This document shows, in pieces, positions 20,791 to 28,945 of a stretch of 64,000 nt of DNA. Source of the DNA: Posidoniimonas corsicana (GTDB taxonomy: Bacteria > Planctomycetota > Planctomycetia > Pirellulales > Lacipirellulaceae); NCBI RefSeq assembly GCF_007859765.1, contig NZ_SIHJ01000001.1:1054767-1118766 (forward strand), written 5' to 3'. The notes beneath the pieces are model-generated. The model searched no databases. It saw nothing but the letters and a program-made list of their open reading frames with translations, and was not told the DNA's origin. How positions within the stretch are numbered: position 1 is the first letter of the stretch; each line of letters begins with the position of its first letter. A program made the translations under genes and the position numbers.

Positions 20791-21834
20791 ATGAAGCTCA
20801 CTTTCCGCTCGACCGAACCTCCGCTCCCGACGGCGACCACCGCCGCCTGCGGCGCCGGCATGGACTTTGGCTCTCAGTCGGCGAAAGTAGTGCTGGCCAC
20901 CGCCTCCACGTCTCCCCGGATCGTCGCCGCCTGCCGCTTGGTCTACCCCGCTGAGATCGTCGGCGACCCAATCAAGCAGGCCGCGTTTGTTGCGGAGTGG
21001 GTCGACCAGTGGTCAGCCGCTACCGTCCGGAAGGCGCATTGCGCGCTGCCGTTGTCGCTGACCGACTACGAGGCGACCGACCTAGCGCCGTCGCAGACCG
21101 ACCCCGAGCAGGCCGCGGCTGAAAAGCTCGGCCAGGTGCTCGGCGGTGGCGCGGCGCAGGTTACCGCAGACCACTGGGTGACCTCCTGCCCCGACCGGCC
21201 TCAGCGGCTGCACGTCCTGTGGGCCAGCCGCGACCTGGCGGCCGGTGTAACCCGCGAGATGGTCAGGCGCCGGCTCCCCTGCCGGTCGCTGTCGGCCTCG
21301 CCGGCGACGCTCGGAATAGTGGCCACCGCGTCCGGCGAGGGCGCCCGGCTGATCGTCGACCTTGGCGTTAACTCGGCCGCGTTCGCATTCGTTGAGTCTG
21401 GAGTCGTCACCTACGCACGGCCGCGGGTTGCGATCCGCACCAGCGAGGCGTTGGCGACGCTCACCGCACTGCTGGGCGTATCCCCCTGGGCAGCGGAGAC
21501 AATGGTCGCCGAGTGGGGCTGCATCCCGGGCGGCGGCCCCATCGCCGACTCGGTACAAAAGAGCTTCGCCCCTTGGCTGCGGAGCCTCCGCTTCGAGCTG
21601 CAGAGGACCCTGGGATACCTCGACGGCGTCGGATCGAGCGCCCACCCAACCGAGGTGCTGCTGTGCGGCGGCGGGGCAGAGCTCCGCGGCGCGGACCGGT
21701 GGCTTAGCGAACAACTTGGACTCACCGTGAAGACCTGCCCGCCCCCTGCCGCGGCGGAGTGGCACGCGGCCGAACCGTACTCACCCGTGTTCGCCACGGC
21801 AGCCGCCCTGGCCGTGTCCGGAGGGTCCGCATGA
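20791..21834 (+). CDS. pilM: PilM-like actin-fold assembly protein
   Basis: 347 residues with the actin/FtsA-like fold of PilM: an N-terminal GMDFGSQSAKVVLA phosphate-loop motif and a second LIVDLGVNSAAFAFVESG, followed by a C-terminal LLCGGGAELRG. It is cytoplasmic and recruits PilN to the inner-membrane complex. The stop overlaps the start of pilN (ATGA). Sequence is diverged from proteobacterial PilM, so the call also leans on gene order. Confidence 0.82.
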   Translation: MKLTFRSTEPPLPTATTAACGAGMDFGSQSAKVVLATASTSPRIVAACRLVYPAEIVGDPIKQAAFVAEWVDQWSAATVRKAHCALPLSLTDYEATDLAPSQTDPEQAAAEKLGQVLGGGAAQVTADHWVTSCPDRPQRLHVLWASRDLAAGVTREMVRRRLPCRSLSASPATLGIVATASGEGARLIVDLGVNSAAFAFVESGVVTYARPRVAIRTSEALATLTALLGVSPWAAETMVAEWGCIPGGGPIADSVQKSFAPWLRSLRFELQRTLGYLDGVGSSAHPTEVLLCGGGAELRGADRWLSEQLGLTVKTCPPPAAAEWHAAEPYSPVFATAAALAVSGGSA

Positions 21835-22457
21835 CGCCTTCGAAGGTGAACCTGGTGCCCGTGGCGCTGGTCCGCAGGTGCGAACACGTTAGCCAACTCC
21901 GCAAATGGGCCCCCGTGTGGCTTGGTGTCGCCGCTCTCCTGACGGCGGCGCAGCTTCTCCTGCTGTCCCGGATCGAGGACGCCCACACAACTCTTTCCGA
22001 TCTGCGTCAGCGCGTGCGTCCGCTGCACGCGTTGGTCGAGCGGACAGCGACGCTGGAGGGCAAGTCGGCCACGCTCACGCGGTCGATCAACCGACGCCTG
22101 TTGCTCGAACAGTCCGACGTGCCGCTAGCGATGCTGCACACGGTCGCCTTCGCCTGCCAGCCGCACGGAGTCCGGCTCGAATCTTTCCGCTTGGAGGACG
22201 CCTCTTCGTCGGCTCAGCCCGACCAACCCGGCAGCCGATCCGCGCCGGGCAAGCACATCGTCCTCAAGGGGTCGGCCGAGTCGGACGTGACCGTGTCGAA
22301 GTTCATCAGCGAGCTGCGCGGGCGCGGCCTGTTTTCCAGCGTGCTGTTGGAGTCAACCCAGGACAACGCCGGAGCCGCCGCCCTCGCGCGCACCTTCCAG
22401 CTGCGCTGCGAGTGGAATGTGTCCGCCCCCACAACCCCAACCGCAGGCGGCCGATAG
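21831..22457 (+). CDS. pilN: PilN-like inner-membrane assembly protein
   Basis: 208 residues from the ATG at 21831, which overlaps the pilM stop. An in-frame ATG 72 nt upstream lies within pilM and is rejected. The N-terminus SKVNLVP is PilN-like and would bind PilM. One membrane helix (about 30-47), a coiled coil (about 50-85), and a periplasmic ferredoxin-like domain follow. Stop and next start share one base (TAGTG). Confidence 0.8.
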   Translation: MTPSKVNLVPVALVRRCEHVSQLRKWAPVWLGVAALLTAAQLLLLSRIEDAHTTLSDLRQRVRPLHALVERTATLEGKSATLTRSINRRLLLEQSDVPLAMLHTVAFACQPHGVRLESFRLEDASSSAQPDQPGSRSAPGKHIVLKGSAESDVTVSKFISELRGRGLFSSVLLESTQDNAGAAALARTFQLRCEWNVSAPTTPTAGGR

Positions 22458-23074
22458 TGATCAACTCCGCCCCCACCCACAAGCTCGACCGCGTCAGGCG
22501 CCGCATCCGCCGGCAATGGTCCGCCATCGGAATCGCGACCGCGGCGGCCCTGGGCGCCGCGTGGTACCTGCTGTGCCTCCACCCGGCGGCGGACAAGCTG
22601 GATGCCCTGCGTGCTGAGATCGATGACTCCTACCGAATCCTAGCAACCGAAACGGACCTGGTTGATCAGTTGCAGCAAGCGGCCACCGGCAACAAGCAGG
22701 TCAAGCAGCACCTGGAAAAGTTGGTCGAACGCAGCGCCACGCCACCCGACGAAATCGCGTTCCTGGGGTGGATGAGTCACCAAGCGGTGGGCTGGTCGCT
22801 GTCGCTTACCGACTTCCGGCCCGGCGGCCCGGTCGAGTACGGCGACTTCCAGGGTCGATCGCTTCAAATCGCCGGACGCGGCGGCTTCGAGGGGATCTGC
22901 CGCATGCTGCACGCGCTCCGCGAGCGCCCGCAGATGAGCCGGGTCTCGGCGTTCACACTCACTCCGGTCGACGACGCTCGCACCCGCTTCGACTTTGCGA
23001 TCAAGCTAGAACTCCTGCAGGGCGTTGACCGTCGCGCCGCGGAGAACAACGGAGCCAACCCCAACAATGCCTAG
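22457..23074 (+). CDS. pilO: PilO-like inner-membrane assembly protein
   Basis: 205 residues from a GTG start that shares a base with the pilN stop; the longer open frame upstream is pilN in another frame. One membrane helix (about 22-40), a coiled coil (about 45-90), then a small periplasmic domain (FQGRSLQIAGRGGFEGICRM). Pairs with PilN to form the alignment complex. It overlaps the next gene by 8 nt. Confidence 0.8.
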   Translation: MINSAPTHKLDRVRRRIRRQWSAIGIATAAALGAAWYLLCLHPAADKLDALRAEIDDSYRILATETDLVDQLQQAATGNKQVKQHLEKLVERSATPPDEIAFLGWMSHQAVGWSLSLTDFRPGGPVEYGDFQGRSLQIAGRGGFEGICRMLHALRERPQMSRVSAFTLTPVDDARTRFDFAIKLELLQGVDRRAAENNGANPNNA

Positions 23075-23594
23075 CCGCCAGCCCGAGTCAGCAGCGAAGC
23101 AACGCATCAAGCGCGCGGTAGCAGGGCTGCTCGCAGCCGTGTTCGCAGGCGTGGTTCTGTTCCCATCGTCGCCGCAGGGCGGCGAGAACGCAGCCGCCCA
23201 TCAGACCAGCGTCGCGCTCAGGTCGCCGGCCCCCCCTGACGGACCGTCGACTACCTCCCCCAGCAACCCGCTGGAGCTGTTGCCCCGCGTCGACCTCGAC
23301 TCGCTGATCGGGTCGAACCCATTCAGCATCGCCAGCCTGGCCGCGGCGGCCGACCCGCTGCGTGAGCGGGCCGCCAAGCTCGCGATGTTCGCCCCCGGCG
23401 CCGACGCCGGCGAGCCAGCAGACAAGTCGCCCGACCTCCAGGAGGTGGCGGTTCAGGCGATCGTCCACCACCCGGCGCATCCGGCCGTTCTAATCGACGG
23501 CCGCGTCGTCGGGCTGAACGACACCATCATGGACGGCTGGCGGATTGTCGAGGTCCGTCCGGCGAGCGTCATGGTGGAACGCATCACCGACTAG
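23067..23594 (+). CDS. PilP/GspC-like periplasmic linker protein
   Basis: 175 residues from the ATG at 23067. Membrane helix at about 15-35, Pro-rich linker, and a C-terminal beta domain (LQEVAVQAIVHHPAHPAVLIDG, then GWRIVEV) like the homology region of PilP and GspC, which binds the secretin N0 domain. It closes the secretion operon. Its stop lies on the palindromic CTAG at 23591-23594, shared with the stop of the convergent methyltransferase gene. Confidence 0.75.
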   Translation: MPSRQPESAAKQRIKRAVAGLLAAVFAGVVLFPSSPQGGENAAAHQTSVALRSPAPPDGPSTTSPSNPLELLPRVDLDSLIGSNPFSIASLAAAADPLRERAAKLAMFAPGADAGEPADKSPDLQEVAVQAIVHHPAHPAVLIDGRVVGLNDTIMDGWRIVEVRPASVMVERITD

Positions 23595-24433
23595 TCCGCA
23601 CTCGGCTTCCGAGCCACGAAGCAGCCGTACTGCATGGCGCCGGTGCGGTAAGCGTCCAGGATCGCCTGGAACCGATCGAGGAAGATCAGCTGCCCCCGGT
23701 CCACCAGCCGCGCGGCGCGGTGCATTGCGTAGCGGTTGATCCGTTCGATGCAGATCTCCCAAGTGCGGTCGACTCGGCGGGTCCAGTCGTCGTGGCTCAC
23801 CATCTCAAGCCCGGCGTCGGTCATCCACTGCTGGTAGTCGTCGCTGGTCCCCAGCGATGGGCAGAACATCCCTTCGCACACCTCGTAGACCAGCTTGCGT
23901 TGCTCTTCGGTTAGGTCGGGACCGGCCAGCCAGGCGCAGATGGCCATCGTGCCGCCCGGCCGCACCCAGCCGGCGGCCCGCCGGAAGAACGCGGGCTTGT
24001 CGAACAAGTGCTCGGTGCACTCCACGCTCCAGACCAGGTCGACCGACCCCGCCGGAAAATCGACCGACTCGGCGTCGGCGCACAGGAACCGCGTCTTGCC
24101 GGACAGCCCTTCTCGCCACGCGGCCATCGTGGCCCACCGTTTCTGGAACGAGCTGATCGTGACGCCGGTTGCGTCGCACCCGCGCAGTTTGGCTAGCCGC
24201 CGCGATGAGCCGCCCATCCCGCAGCCCACGTCGATCAACGACGCCCCCTCCGCCACGCCGGCGGCGTCCGCCAAGGCGTCGGTCAACTGGTCCTGCGCCA
24301 ACGCGGGCGACTCGTCGCCTGTGACCCAGTAGCCGTGGTGGATGTGCCGCCCCCACAGCAGCCGGTAGAACAGCGTCGACACGTTGTAGTGCCGACGGAT
24401 CACCTGCTTCTTCACGCCAGGACAGTCAATCAT
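23591..24433 (-). CDS. SAM-dependent methyltransferase (tocopherol/CFA-like fold)
   Basis: 280 residues from the ATG at 24433. An in-frame start 147 nt upstream would read through the repeat array and is less likely. SAM-binding motif I LIDVGCGMGGSSRRLA (67-82), acidic motif LCADAESVDFP, and VDLVWSVECTEHL. The N-terminal HYNVSTLFYRLLWG and IHHGYW are typical of the gamma-tocopherol methyltransferase-type group acting on lipid or quinone substrates. The substrate here is unknown. An array of GGGACAAAAGTC-like motifs lies 46-270 nt upstream of the start. Confidence 0.85.
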   Translation of the reverse strand: MIDCPGVKKQVIRRHYNVSTLFYRLLWGRHIHHGYWVTGDESPALAQDQLTDALADAAGVAEGASLIDVGCGMGGSSRRLAKLRGCDATGVTISSFQKRWATMAAWREGLSGKTRFLCADAESVDFPAGSVDLVWSVECTEHLFDKPAFFRRAAGWVRPGGTMAICAWLAGPDLTEEQRKLVYEVCEGMFCPSLGTSDDYQQWMTDAGLEMVSHDDWTRRVDRTWEICIERINRYAMHRAARLVDRGQLIFLDRFQAILDAYRTGAMQYGCFVARKPSAD

Positions 24434-24478
24434 CCTTGCGGCCTCCCCTCGTTGCAGCCCCCCTGGGCGGCTGGCGGG

Positions 24479-24702
24479 TTTTGTCCTTTTTGGCGTCCCA
24501 GTGACCGCCGGTTTGACCCTACAAATGCAGGGGGTTGAGGAGTTTTGTCCATAAACGGCGAACTCGATCCATAGGGACAAAAGTCGGCGCCCGCACGGTC
24601 GATCCGATCGGTTTTACGCTGGTATAGCAGCCTATTCCACGTCGCGGGCCGCTCTGGCTAAAGACTTTTGCCCCTCGGTTCACCGCACTAGGGACACAAG
24701 TC
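24479..24702. repeat. Array of five GGGACAAAAGTC-like motifs in both orientations
   Basis: Copies: TTTTGTCC at 24479-24486 and 24543-24550 (minus), GGGACAAAAGTC at 24574-24585 (plus), GACTTTTGCCCC at 24663-24674 (minus, one mismatch), GGGACACAAGTC at 24691-24702 (plus, one mismatch). The two plus copies sit in a 22-base repeat (24572-24593 and 24689-24710) differing at two positions. Candidate binding sites for a regulator of the methyltransferase gene. Confidence 0.6.
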
Positions 24703-24991
24703 GGCGCTCGCCATCGACCGGCAATCCAACAGGGTAGTTGGGTCACCCACCACCGCTGACAGATCGGCCAACCTCGTCCATTGGAACCGATTAGATGGCC
24801 GTTTTCAGCAACGAACTCGGCCAGAATAGAGCTTTCCAGGGCCCGATATTACCCACCAAATTCGGACAGGATCGGGGATGCAACCAACCGCCCCGCTGCT
24901 GCGTAGGACGCTTAAGGGGCCGATAACGTGGTCGCTGCATGGTGTTTCCCGACTTTTTCCTCGTTTCCGATCAAATCGCCGGCGAAACGTT

Positions 24992-25019
24992 TTGACTTTT
25001 TCTAAAAGAATTTTAGAAT
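24992..25019 (+). promoter_or_regulatory. Promoter with overlapping inverted repeat
   Basis: -35-like TTGACT (24992-24997), 16-base spacer, -10-like TAGAAT (25014-25019). A perfect dyad TTCTAAAA-GAA-TTTTAGAA (25000-25018) covers the spacer and -10 box, as expected for an operator. It would drive the lipoprotein/DUF1559 pair after a leader of about 370 nt. Confidence 0.6.
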
Positions 25020-25393
25020 ACACACACTAGGCCCCGGCCTGCTTTTCGTAGCACAGCTCCTTTGCAGCCCCAGAGACAGCAGCCACAGCGCTGCTCCTGA
25101 AGCACCGGACTGTGTTCATTGGTTGTTCCCTATCCAGCTAGCGTGCGGTAGACGCCCCTGAGGCGATCACACGCTGGGTCAGCTCGGCTGAGCGATTCGG
25201 ACCAGCTCGGGTTTCAAACAATGGATCGCCGGTTGCGGTGCTCAACGGCCCGCGCCGTCCGGCTGCGGAGTTCTCCGTAACAAACTAATCAACCCCGTGT
25301 CGCGGCGAACGTGTCGGCCCCAGCCATCGGTCGAATTACTCGCCGGTCGCCGCAGCGTTCGTCCCTATCCCTACTAGTTCGGAGCAAGCAAGA

Positions 25394-25816
25394 GTGAGCA
25401 AGGTTTCAAACGGGGTGGCCAGCCGAGCGTTGACCCTGCTGCTTACGGCAGCTGTCGGCTTAGCCGTCGGCTGCGGCGGTGGCGGTGGCAAGACCGCCAA
25501 AGTCGCAGGGCAGGTGACCATCGGAGGCAAGCCGCTTCCTGCCGACGCCCAGGGGACCGTCAGTTTCGCGAAGGCGGACGACATCGAGGCGACCCCGGCG
25601 GTTGCGCCGATTCAGAACGGCCGCTACGAAGCCGCCAACGCCCCGACAGGCACTGTGCAAGTGGTGTTCGACATCTACACCGAAGGCCCACCTAAAGTGA
25701 GTCAACGGACCGGCGAGGAGTACCGCGAACGAACAAGCCTGGTCCCGGCGCAGCAAGCTGCGGGACAGCAGGTGACCATCGATGGCGACAATGAGAGTCT
25801 CGACTTCAATCTCTAA
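25394..25816 (+). CDS. Small lipoprotein with carboxypeptidase-regulatory-like domain
   Basis: 140 residues from a GTG start. Signal peptide with lipobox LAVGC (Cys27), followed by a Gly run. The mature part (VAGQVTIGGKPLPADAQGTVSFAKA) is a small beta-sandwich as in the many planctomycete carboxypeptidase-regulatory-like lipoproteins. It precedes a DUF1559 gene by 78 nt, and a similar pairing recurs at 61.5-63.2 kb. Biochemical role unknown; probably anchored in a membrane and interacting with the surface. Confidence 0.8.
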   Translation: MSKVSNGVASRALTLLLTAAVGLAVGCGGGGGKTAKVAGQVTIGGKPLPADAQGTVSFAKADDIEATPAVAPIQNGRYEAANAPTGTVQVVFDIYTEGPPKVSQRTGEEYRERTSLVPAQQAAGQQVTIDGDNESLDFNL

Positions 25817-25894
25817 GTATTCCTATGCGACCCAACGCTCCCTTGCCACCTGGACGGGGGCACACTTTTCCCTAGGACGATACGAGTTAATCCC

Positions 25895-26992
25895 ATGAGA
25901 ACCACTATGAAACGAGGCGGCGGTTTTACGCTCGTCGAGTTGCTGGTCGTGATCGCGATCATCGGCGTGTTGATCGCCCTGCTGCTCCCCGCCGTGCAGG
26001 CCGCTCGCGAAGCGGCCCGCCGCTCGCAGTGCGTCAACAACCTCCGCCAGCTCGGCATCGCGATGATGAACTACGAGGGCACCTACAAGGGGCTCCCGCC
26101 GATCGCCGTTAGCTGGGGCCCGGCTGAATACGCCGCCCGCGGCGGCGGGCCGGGCAACTGGTACGACGACCACGGGTGGTACATCCCCGTGATGCCCTAC
26201 CTCGAGGAGCAGGCCGTAGCCGACTTAGCCCACCCCGACCTCTCCTTTAGCGACGCCGCGAACGAGGCCGCACGCAAGGCCAAGGTGCCGATGATGGCTT
26301 GTCCATCGGACATCGGCCTGCAAGAGAACGAGTGGACGATCCCCACCTGGGCCCGCGTCCGCTCCAACTATGTGGTTAACGGCGGGAATACTGTCTACGG
26401 CCAGTACACCATCGGCAGTGCAGCCGCTACGTTCCCAGCCTATATTCCTTCGGGCGGCGCACCGTTCATCCCCAGCAAACCGGGTAAGCTGTCAAAGATC
26501 ATCGACGGCACGTCGAAGACTCTGATGATGTCCGAGTTGCTTGTGCTCCCAACCACCGCGGGCTGGGGAGGGCCCTATTCAGACGCCCAGACCGCGCTCG
26601 GTGGTCAACAGTTTAACGGCATCAATACCCCCAACTTTCCTGGCAGCCTCAGCATAACGCACGGGTACGACGCGGTCGCCCGGGTAAACGAGTGGTGGGG
26701 CAACGTGCAGTCCGGCTGGCGAGACCAGGGCATCCCCCTGCCACCTAACACGAACGCTCCCAAGCAGGCCACCGCTCTTGCGAGTGCCCGCGGCGGCGCC
26801 AATGACCTACCCAAATTCCAAGATCCCTCCAACACGATCCACACCCACATTTCCGCACGCAGCAAGCACGTGGGCGGGGTCAACGCTTCGCGGTGCGATG
26901 GTTCGGTGGATTTCTATACCGACGGAATCGACCGCTACCTCTGGAACTCGCTCACCTCGGCAGCCGGCGAGGAAGTGGTAGCTGATAATTAG
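25895..26992 (+). CDS. DUF1559 pilin-like protein, H-x9-DG type
   Basis: 365 residues. Class III-like prepilin signal [19 protein letters not shown], long N-terminal helix continuing to AAREAARRSQC, then the DUF1559 domain. C-terminal motif His...CDG in KHVGGVNASRCDGSV fits H-x9-DG. Two in-frame ATGs (25895 and 25907) are both usable. DUF1559 proteins are expanded in planctomycetes and presumed to form surface fibres or pseudopili; function is unproved. A strong terminator follows at 27021. Confidence 0.9.
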   Translation: MRTTMKRGGGFTLVELLVVIAIIGVLIALLLPAVQAAREAARRSQCVNNLRQLGIAMMNYEGTYKGLPPIAVSWGPAEYAARGGGPGNWYDDHGWYIPVMPYLEEQAVADLAHPDLSFSDAANEAARKAKVPMMACPSDIGLQENEWTIPTWARVRSNYVVNGGNTVYGQYTIGSAAATFPAYIPSGGAPFIPSKPGKLSKIIDGTSKTLMMSELLVLPTTAGWGGPYSDAQTALGGQQFNGINTPNFPGSLSITHGYDAVARVNEWWGNVQSGWRDQGIPLPPNTNAPKQATALASARGGANDLPKFQDPSNTIHTHISARSKHVGGVNASRCDGSVDFYTDGIDRYLWNSLTSAAGEEVVADN

Positions 26993-27020
26993 CGTACGCG
27001 AGTCCTAGGGAAACTCGTAA

Positions 27021-27061
27021 GCCCGCCCGTTTGGCCTCGCGCCGAGCGGGCGGGTCTTTTT
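27021..27061 (+). terminator. Rho-independent terminator
   Basis: Eight-base GC stem CCCGCCCG (27022-27029) pairing with CGGGCGGG (27047-27054), 17-base loop, then TCTTTTT. It lies between the convergent DUF1559 and XylR-type genes. Confidence 0.85.
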
Positions 27062-27217
27062 GTGCGCGAATGCTGACGCTCGACGTCGGTCAGGCGCCAC
27101 GGGGAGGGCACGCCAAGACACCCCGCTCTGGGGCAACCGACGTCCTTGGGCCCTGGTCTAGAGGCGTGGAGAGGCGCCCGCCGCTTCGAATCAATAGCGA
27201 CGACTCATGCCGGCAGA

Positions 27218-28429
27218 TTAGTGCATCGGGCTGCCGCCGCGTTTGGCGCCAGCGATGCTCAGGGATCGCACGCCCAAGCGGTACTTGGAGGGCGTGGTGC
27301 CGAGTTCTCGGCGGAACACCTGGATCATGTAGCTGGCCGAGCTGTAGCCCGCCGCTTCGGCGATGTTGGGGATCGGGTGATCGGTCTCTTCCAGCAGCCG
27401 GCGGGCGTGCTCCAGCCGCACCCTCTGGATCTCAGCGGCGATCGAACGGCCCAGCGTGTCGCGGAACATGGCGTCCAGTTCGCGCCGAGTCACGCGGGCG
27501 TGATCGGCCACGTCGTCGGCGGAGAGCGCCTTGCCGCGGGTCTGATTGATGTACGCTTGGGCGGACGTGACCTGCTGGTTGCCGACCACCTGCAGCTCGG
27601 TCGACTGGCGGGTCTCGACTCGCAGGGCATTGACCATGATCGTCTTGGCGCCGCGGGCCTCGCCCCGCATCAGCTTGTCCAGGTACTCGGCCGCGCGGTA
27701 GCCGCCTTCAACGCCGTTGAGCACGACGCTCGACAGGCCCGGGCTGCAGAGCTCACAGAGCAGGGCGTCGTTGTCGACGCCGATCACGGCCACTTCTTCC
27801 GGCACGCGGAGCCCGGCCCGCCGGCAGGCGTCCAGCACGTGCAGCCCGCACTCGTCGTTGCAGGCCATCACGCCCACTGGCTTGGGCAGGTTGGCGACCC
27901 AGTCGGTCAGGGCCGGCATCTCCCGCTCCCAGACAGGCGTCTGGGTGTGCTCCTGAGGCCGGTAGACGTGGGTATCGAAGCCGTGCGAGTGGATGGTCTC
28001 GCAGAACTCCCGCTGACGCCGGTCGCTCCAGACGGCGCCGGCAGAGCCTACAAACGCGTAGGTGGGGTACTTCCGCTCCAAGAGGTGCAACGCCGCCATG
28101 CGGGCAGCCGCCTCCGAATCGACCCGCAGGTCGGAGAAGGCCGACAGCGGGTTCTCTGGCTGCAGCTGCTCCTCGCTCATGTCTAGCGCTATCGTTGGCA
28201 GGTTGGCTGCCAACAGCTTGCCCTCAATCTCGGTGCTGGCCAGTCGCGCGAAGACGCCGTCGCCGGTCCAGTACTCCTCCTGCGGAAACACCTGCTTAAA
28301 GTCGCCCGGTGTCACGTGGAAACTCCAGGGCCCGTGCAGGCGGGCGAAGCGCGCGATGCCGAGCGCAACGTCGCGGCCGTAACCACGGGCGGTTTCAATC
28401 AGCAGTGCGACTTGAGGAGCGGTGAGCAT
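27218..28429 (-). CDS. XylR-type transcription regulator (LacI-like sensor plus AraC helix-turn-helix)
   Basis: 403 residues. Residues 5-280 form a periplasmic-binding-type sugar sensor (DVALGIARFARLHGPW, VMACNDECGLHVLDACR, VAVIGVDNDALLCELCSP). Residues 290-390 form an AraC/XylS DNA-binding domain (DDVADHARVTRRELDAMF, NIAEAAGYSSASYMIQVFRR). This is the XylR architecture used for pentose regulation. It is divergent from the LamG/GH51/GH43 genes, so it most likely controls the arabinan/pectin locus in response to a sugar such as arabinose or xylose. Confidence 0.9.
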   Translation of the reverse strand: MLTAPQVALLIETARGYGRDVALGIARFARLHGPWSFHVTPGDFKQVFPQEEYWTGDGVFARLASTEIEGKLLAANLPTIALDMSEEQLQPENPLSAFSDLRVDSEAAARMAALHLLERKYPTYAFVGSAGAVWSDRRQREFCETIHSHGFDTHVYRPQEHTQTPVWEREMPALTDWVANLPKPVGVMACNDECGLHVLDACRRAGLRVPEEVAVIGVDNDALLCELCSPGLSSVVLNGVEGGYRAAEYLDKLMRGEARGAKTIMVNALRVETRQSTELQVVGNQQVTSAQAYINQTRGKALSADDVADHARVTRRELDAMFRDTLGRSIAAEIQRVRLEHARRLLEETDHPIPNIAEAAGYSSASYMIQVFRRELGTTPSKYRLGVRSLSIAGAKRGGSPMH

Positions 28430-28620
28430 GGGGACCAGTGGACAGCCAGCGGGGACAACAGCAGGAACGTAGCAGGGGGATCGGACCCAGACCTAGCGCG
28501 TGAACCGACCACCTAGAGAGCGGCTTGAACAGGGAACTGAAAGTGGATCCCCTGATTGATTATGCGCCGGCGGTTGGCCGTGGCGCTCGTGTGAATTGAA
28601 ATAAAAATTAAGAAAGTCGC

Positions 28621-28647
28621 TTGACCGGATTGTAACCCTTAGATAAT
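28621..28647 (+). promoter_or_regulatory. Putative promoter for the LamG/PEP-CTERM gene
   Basis: TTGACC (28621-28626), 15-base spacer, GATAAT (28642-28647), inside an AT-rich block that stands out from the GC-rich surroundings. The implied leader is about 290 nt. No second half-site for the XylR-type regulator could be identified by eye. Confidence 0.45.
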
Positions 28648-28789
28648 CTCGATTACGTTGCTTTTCTAAATTTTGTTTCCACTTTTTCTACGAATCTGCT
28701 CGCGAATTACCCAGACGTAACGCCCTTCCTGATTAGGATCGGTAGTTACTCTTCTCTGGTTTGTTCCGAGTTGCGAATGGGGCAGAAAC

Positions 28790-28810
28790 GGGCGGCTGTT
28801 CTTGCCGCCC
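28790..28810 (+). promoter_or_regulatory. Leader hairpin
   Basis: Perfect 7-base stem GGGCGGC/GCCGCCC with a 7-base loop in the predicted 5' leader. There is no T-run after it, so it is not a terminator; possible RNA stability or attenuation element. Confidence 0.4.
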
Positions 28811-28945
28811 ACAGGTTGGTGAGTTGTACTCTTGCGCTGGCGGCGCTGCAGGCATGGGCGTCGACTTAAAGGCATGCCGCCGACGGCAAGAGGGGCATCG
28901 TCTGCTTTGGTTGGAACACCGCGTATCTCGATAGGAACTGTTTGT

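Larger units (their letters stand above)
24434..25393. other. 960-base intergenic regulatory region
   Basis: No credible gene. The left part (24479-24702) holds the repeated GGGACAAAAGTC-like motifs, and the middle (24992-25019) a promoter with an overlapping dyad. The remaining 375 bases before the lipoprotein gene form a long leader without a recognised RNA family. Confidence 0.6.
28430..28945. other. Divergent control region of the arabinan/pectin locus
   Basis: 516 bases without a gene. AT-rich block at 28600-28690, carrying the promoter at 28621, then a GC-rich leader with a stable hairpin at 28790-28810. Confidence 0.5.

Noticed and set aside
21905-22456. Upstream extension of the PilO frame
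   Set aside because: It overlaps pilN fully in another frame and has no signal; the GTG at 22457 in TAGTG is the natural start.
24805-25023. Small minus-strand open frame in the long intergenic region
   Set aside because: No motif or ribosome-binding site, and it runs across the predicted promoter.
28790-28810. Leader hairpin as a terminator
   Set aside because: The stem is perfect but no T-run follows on either strand.
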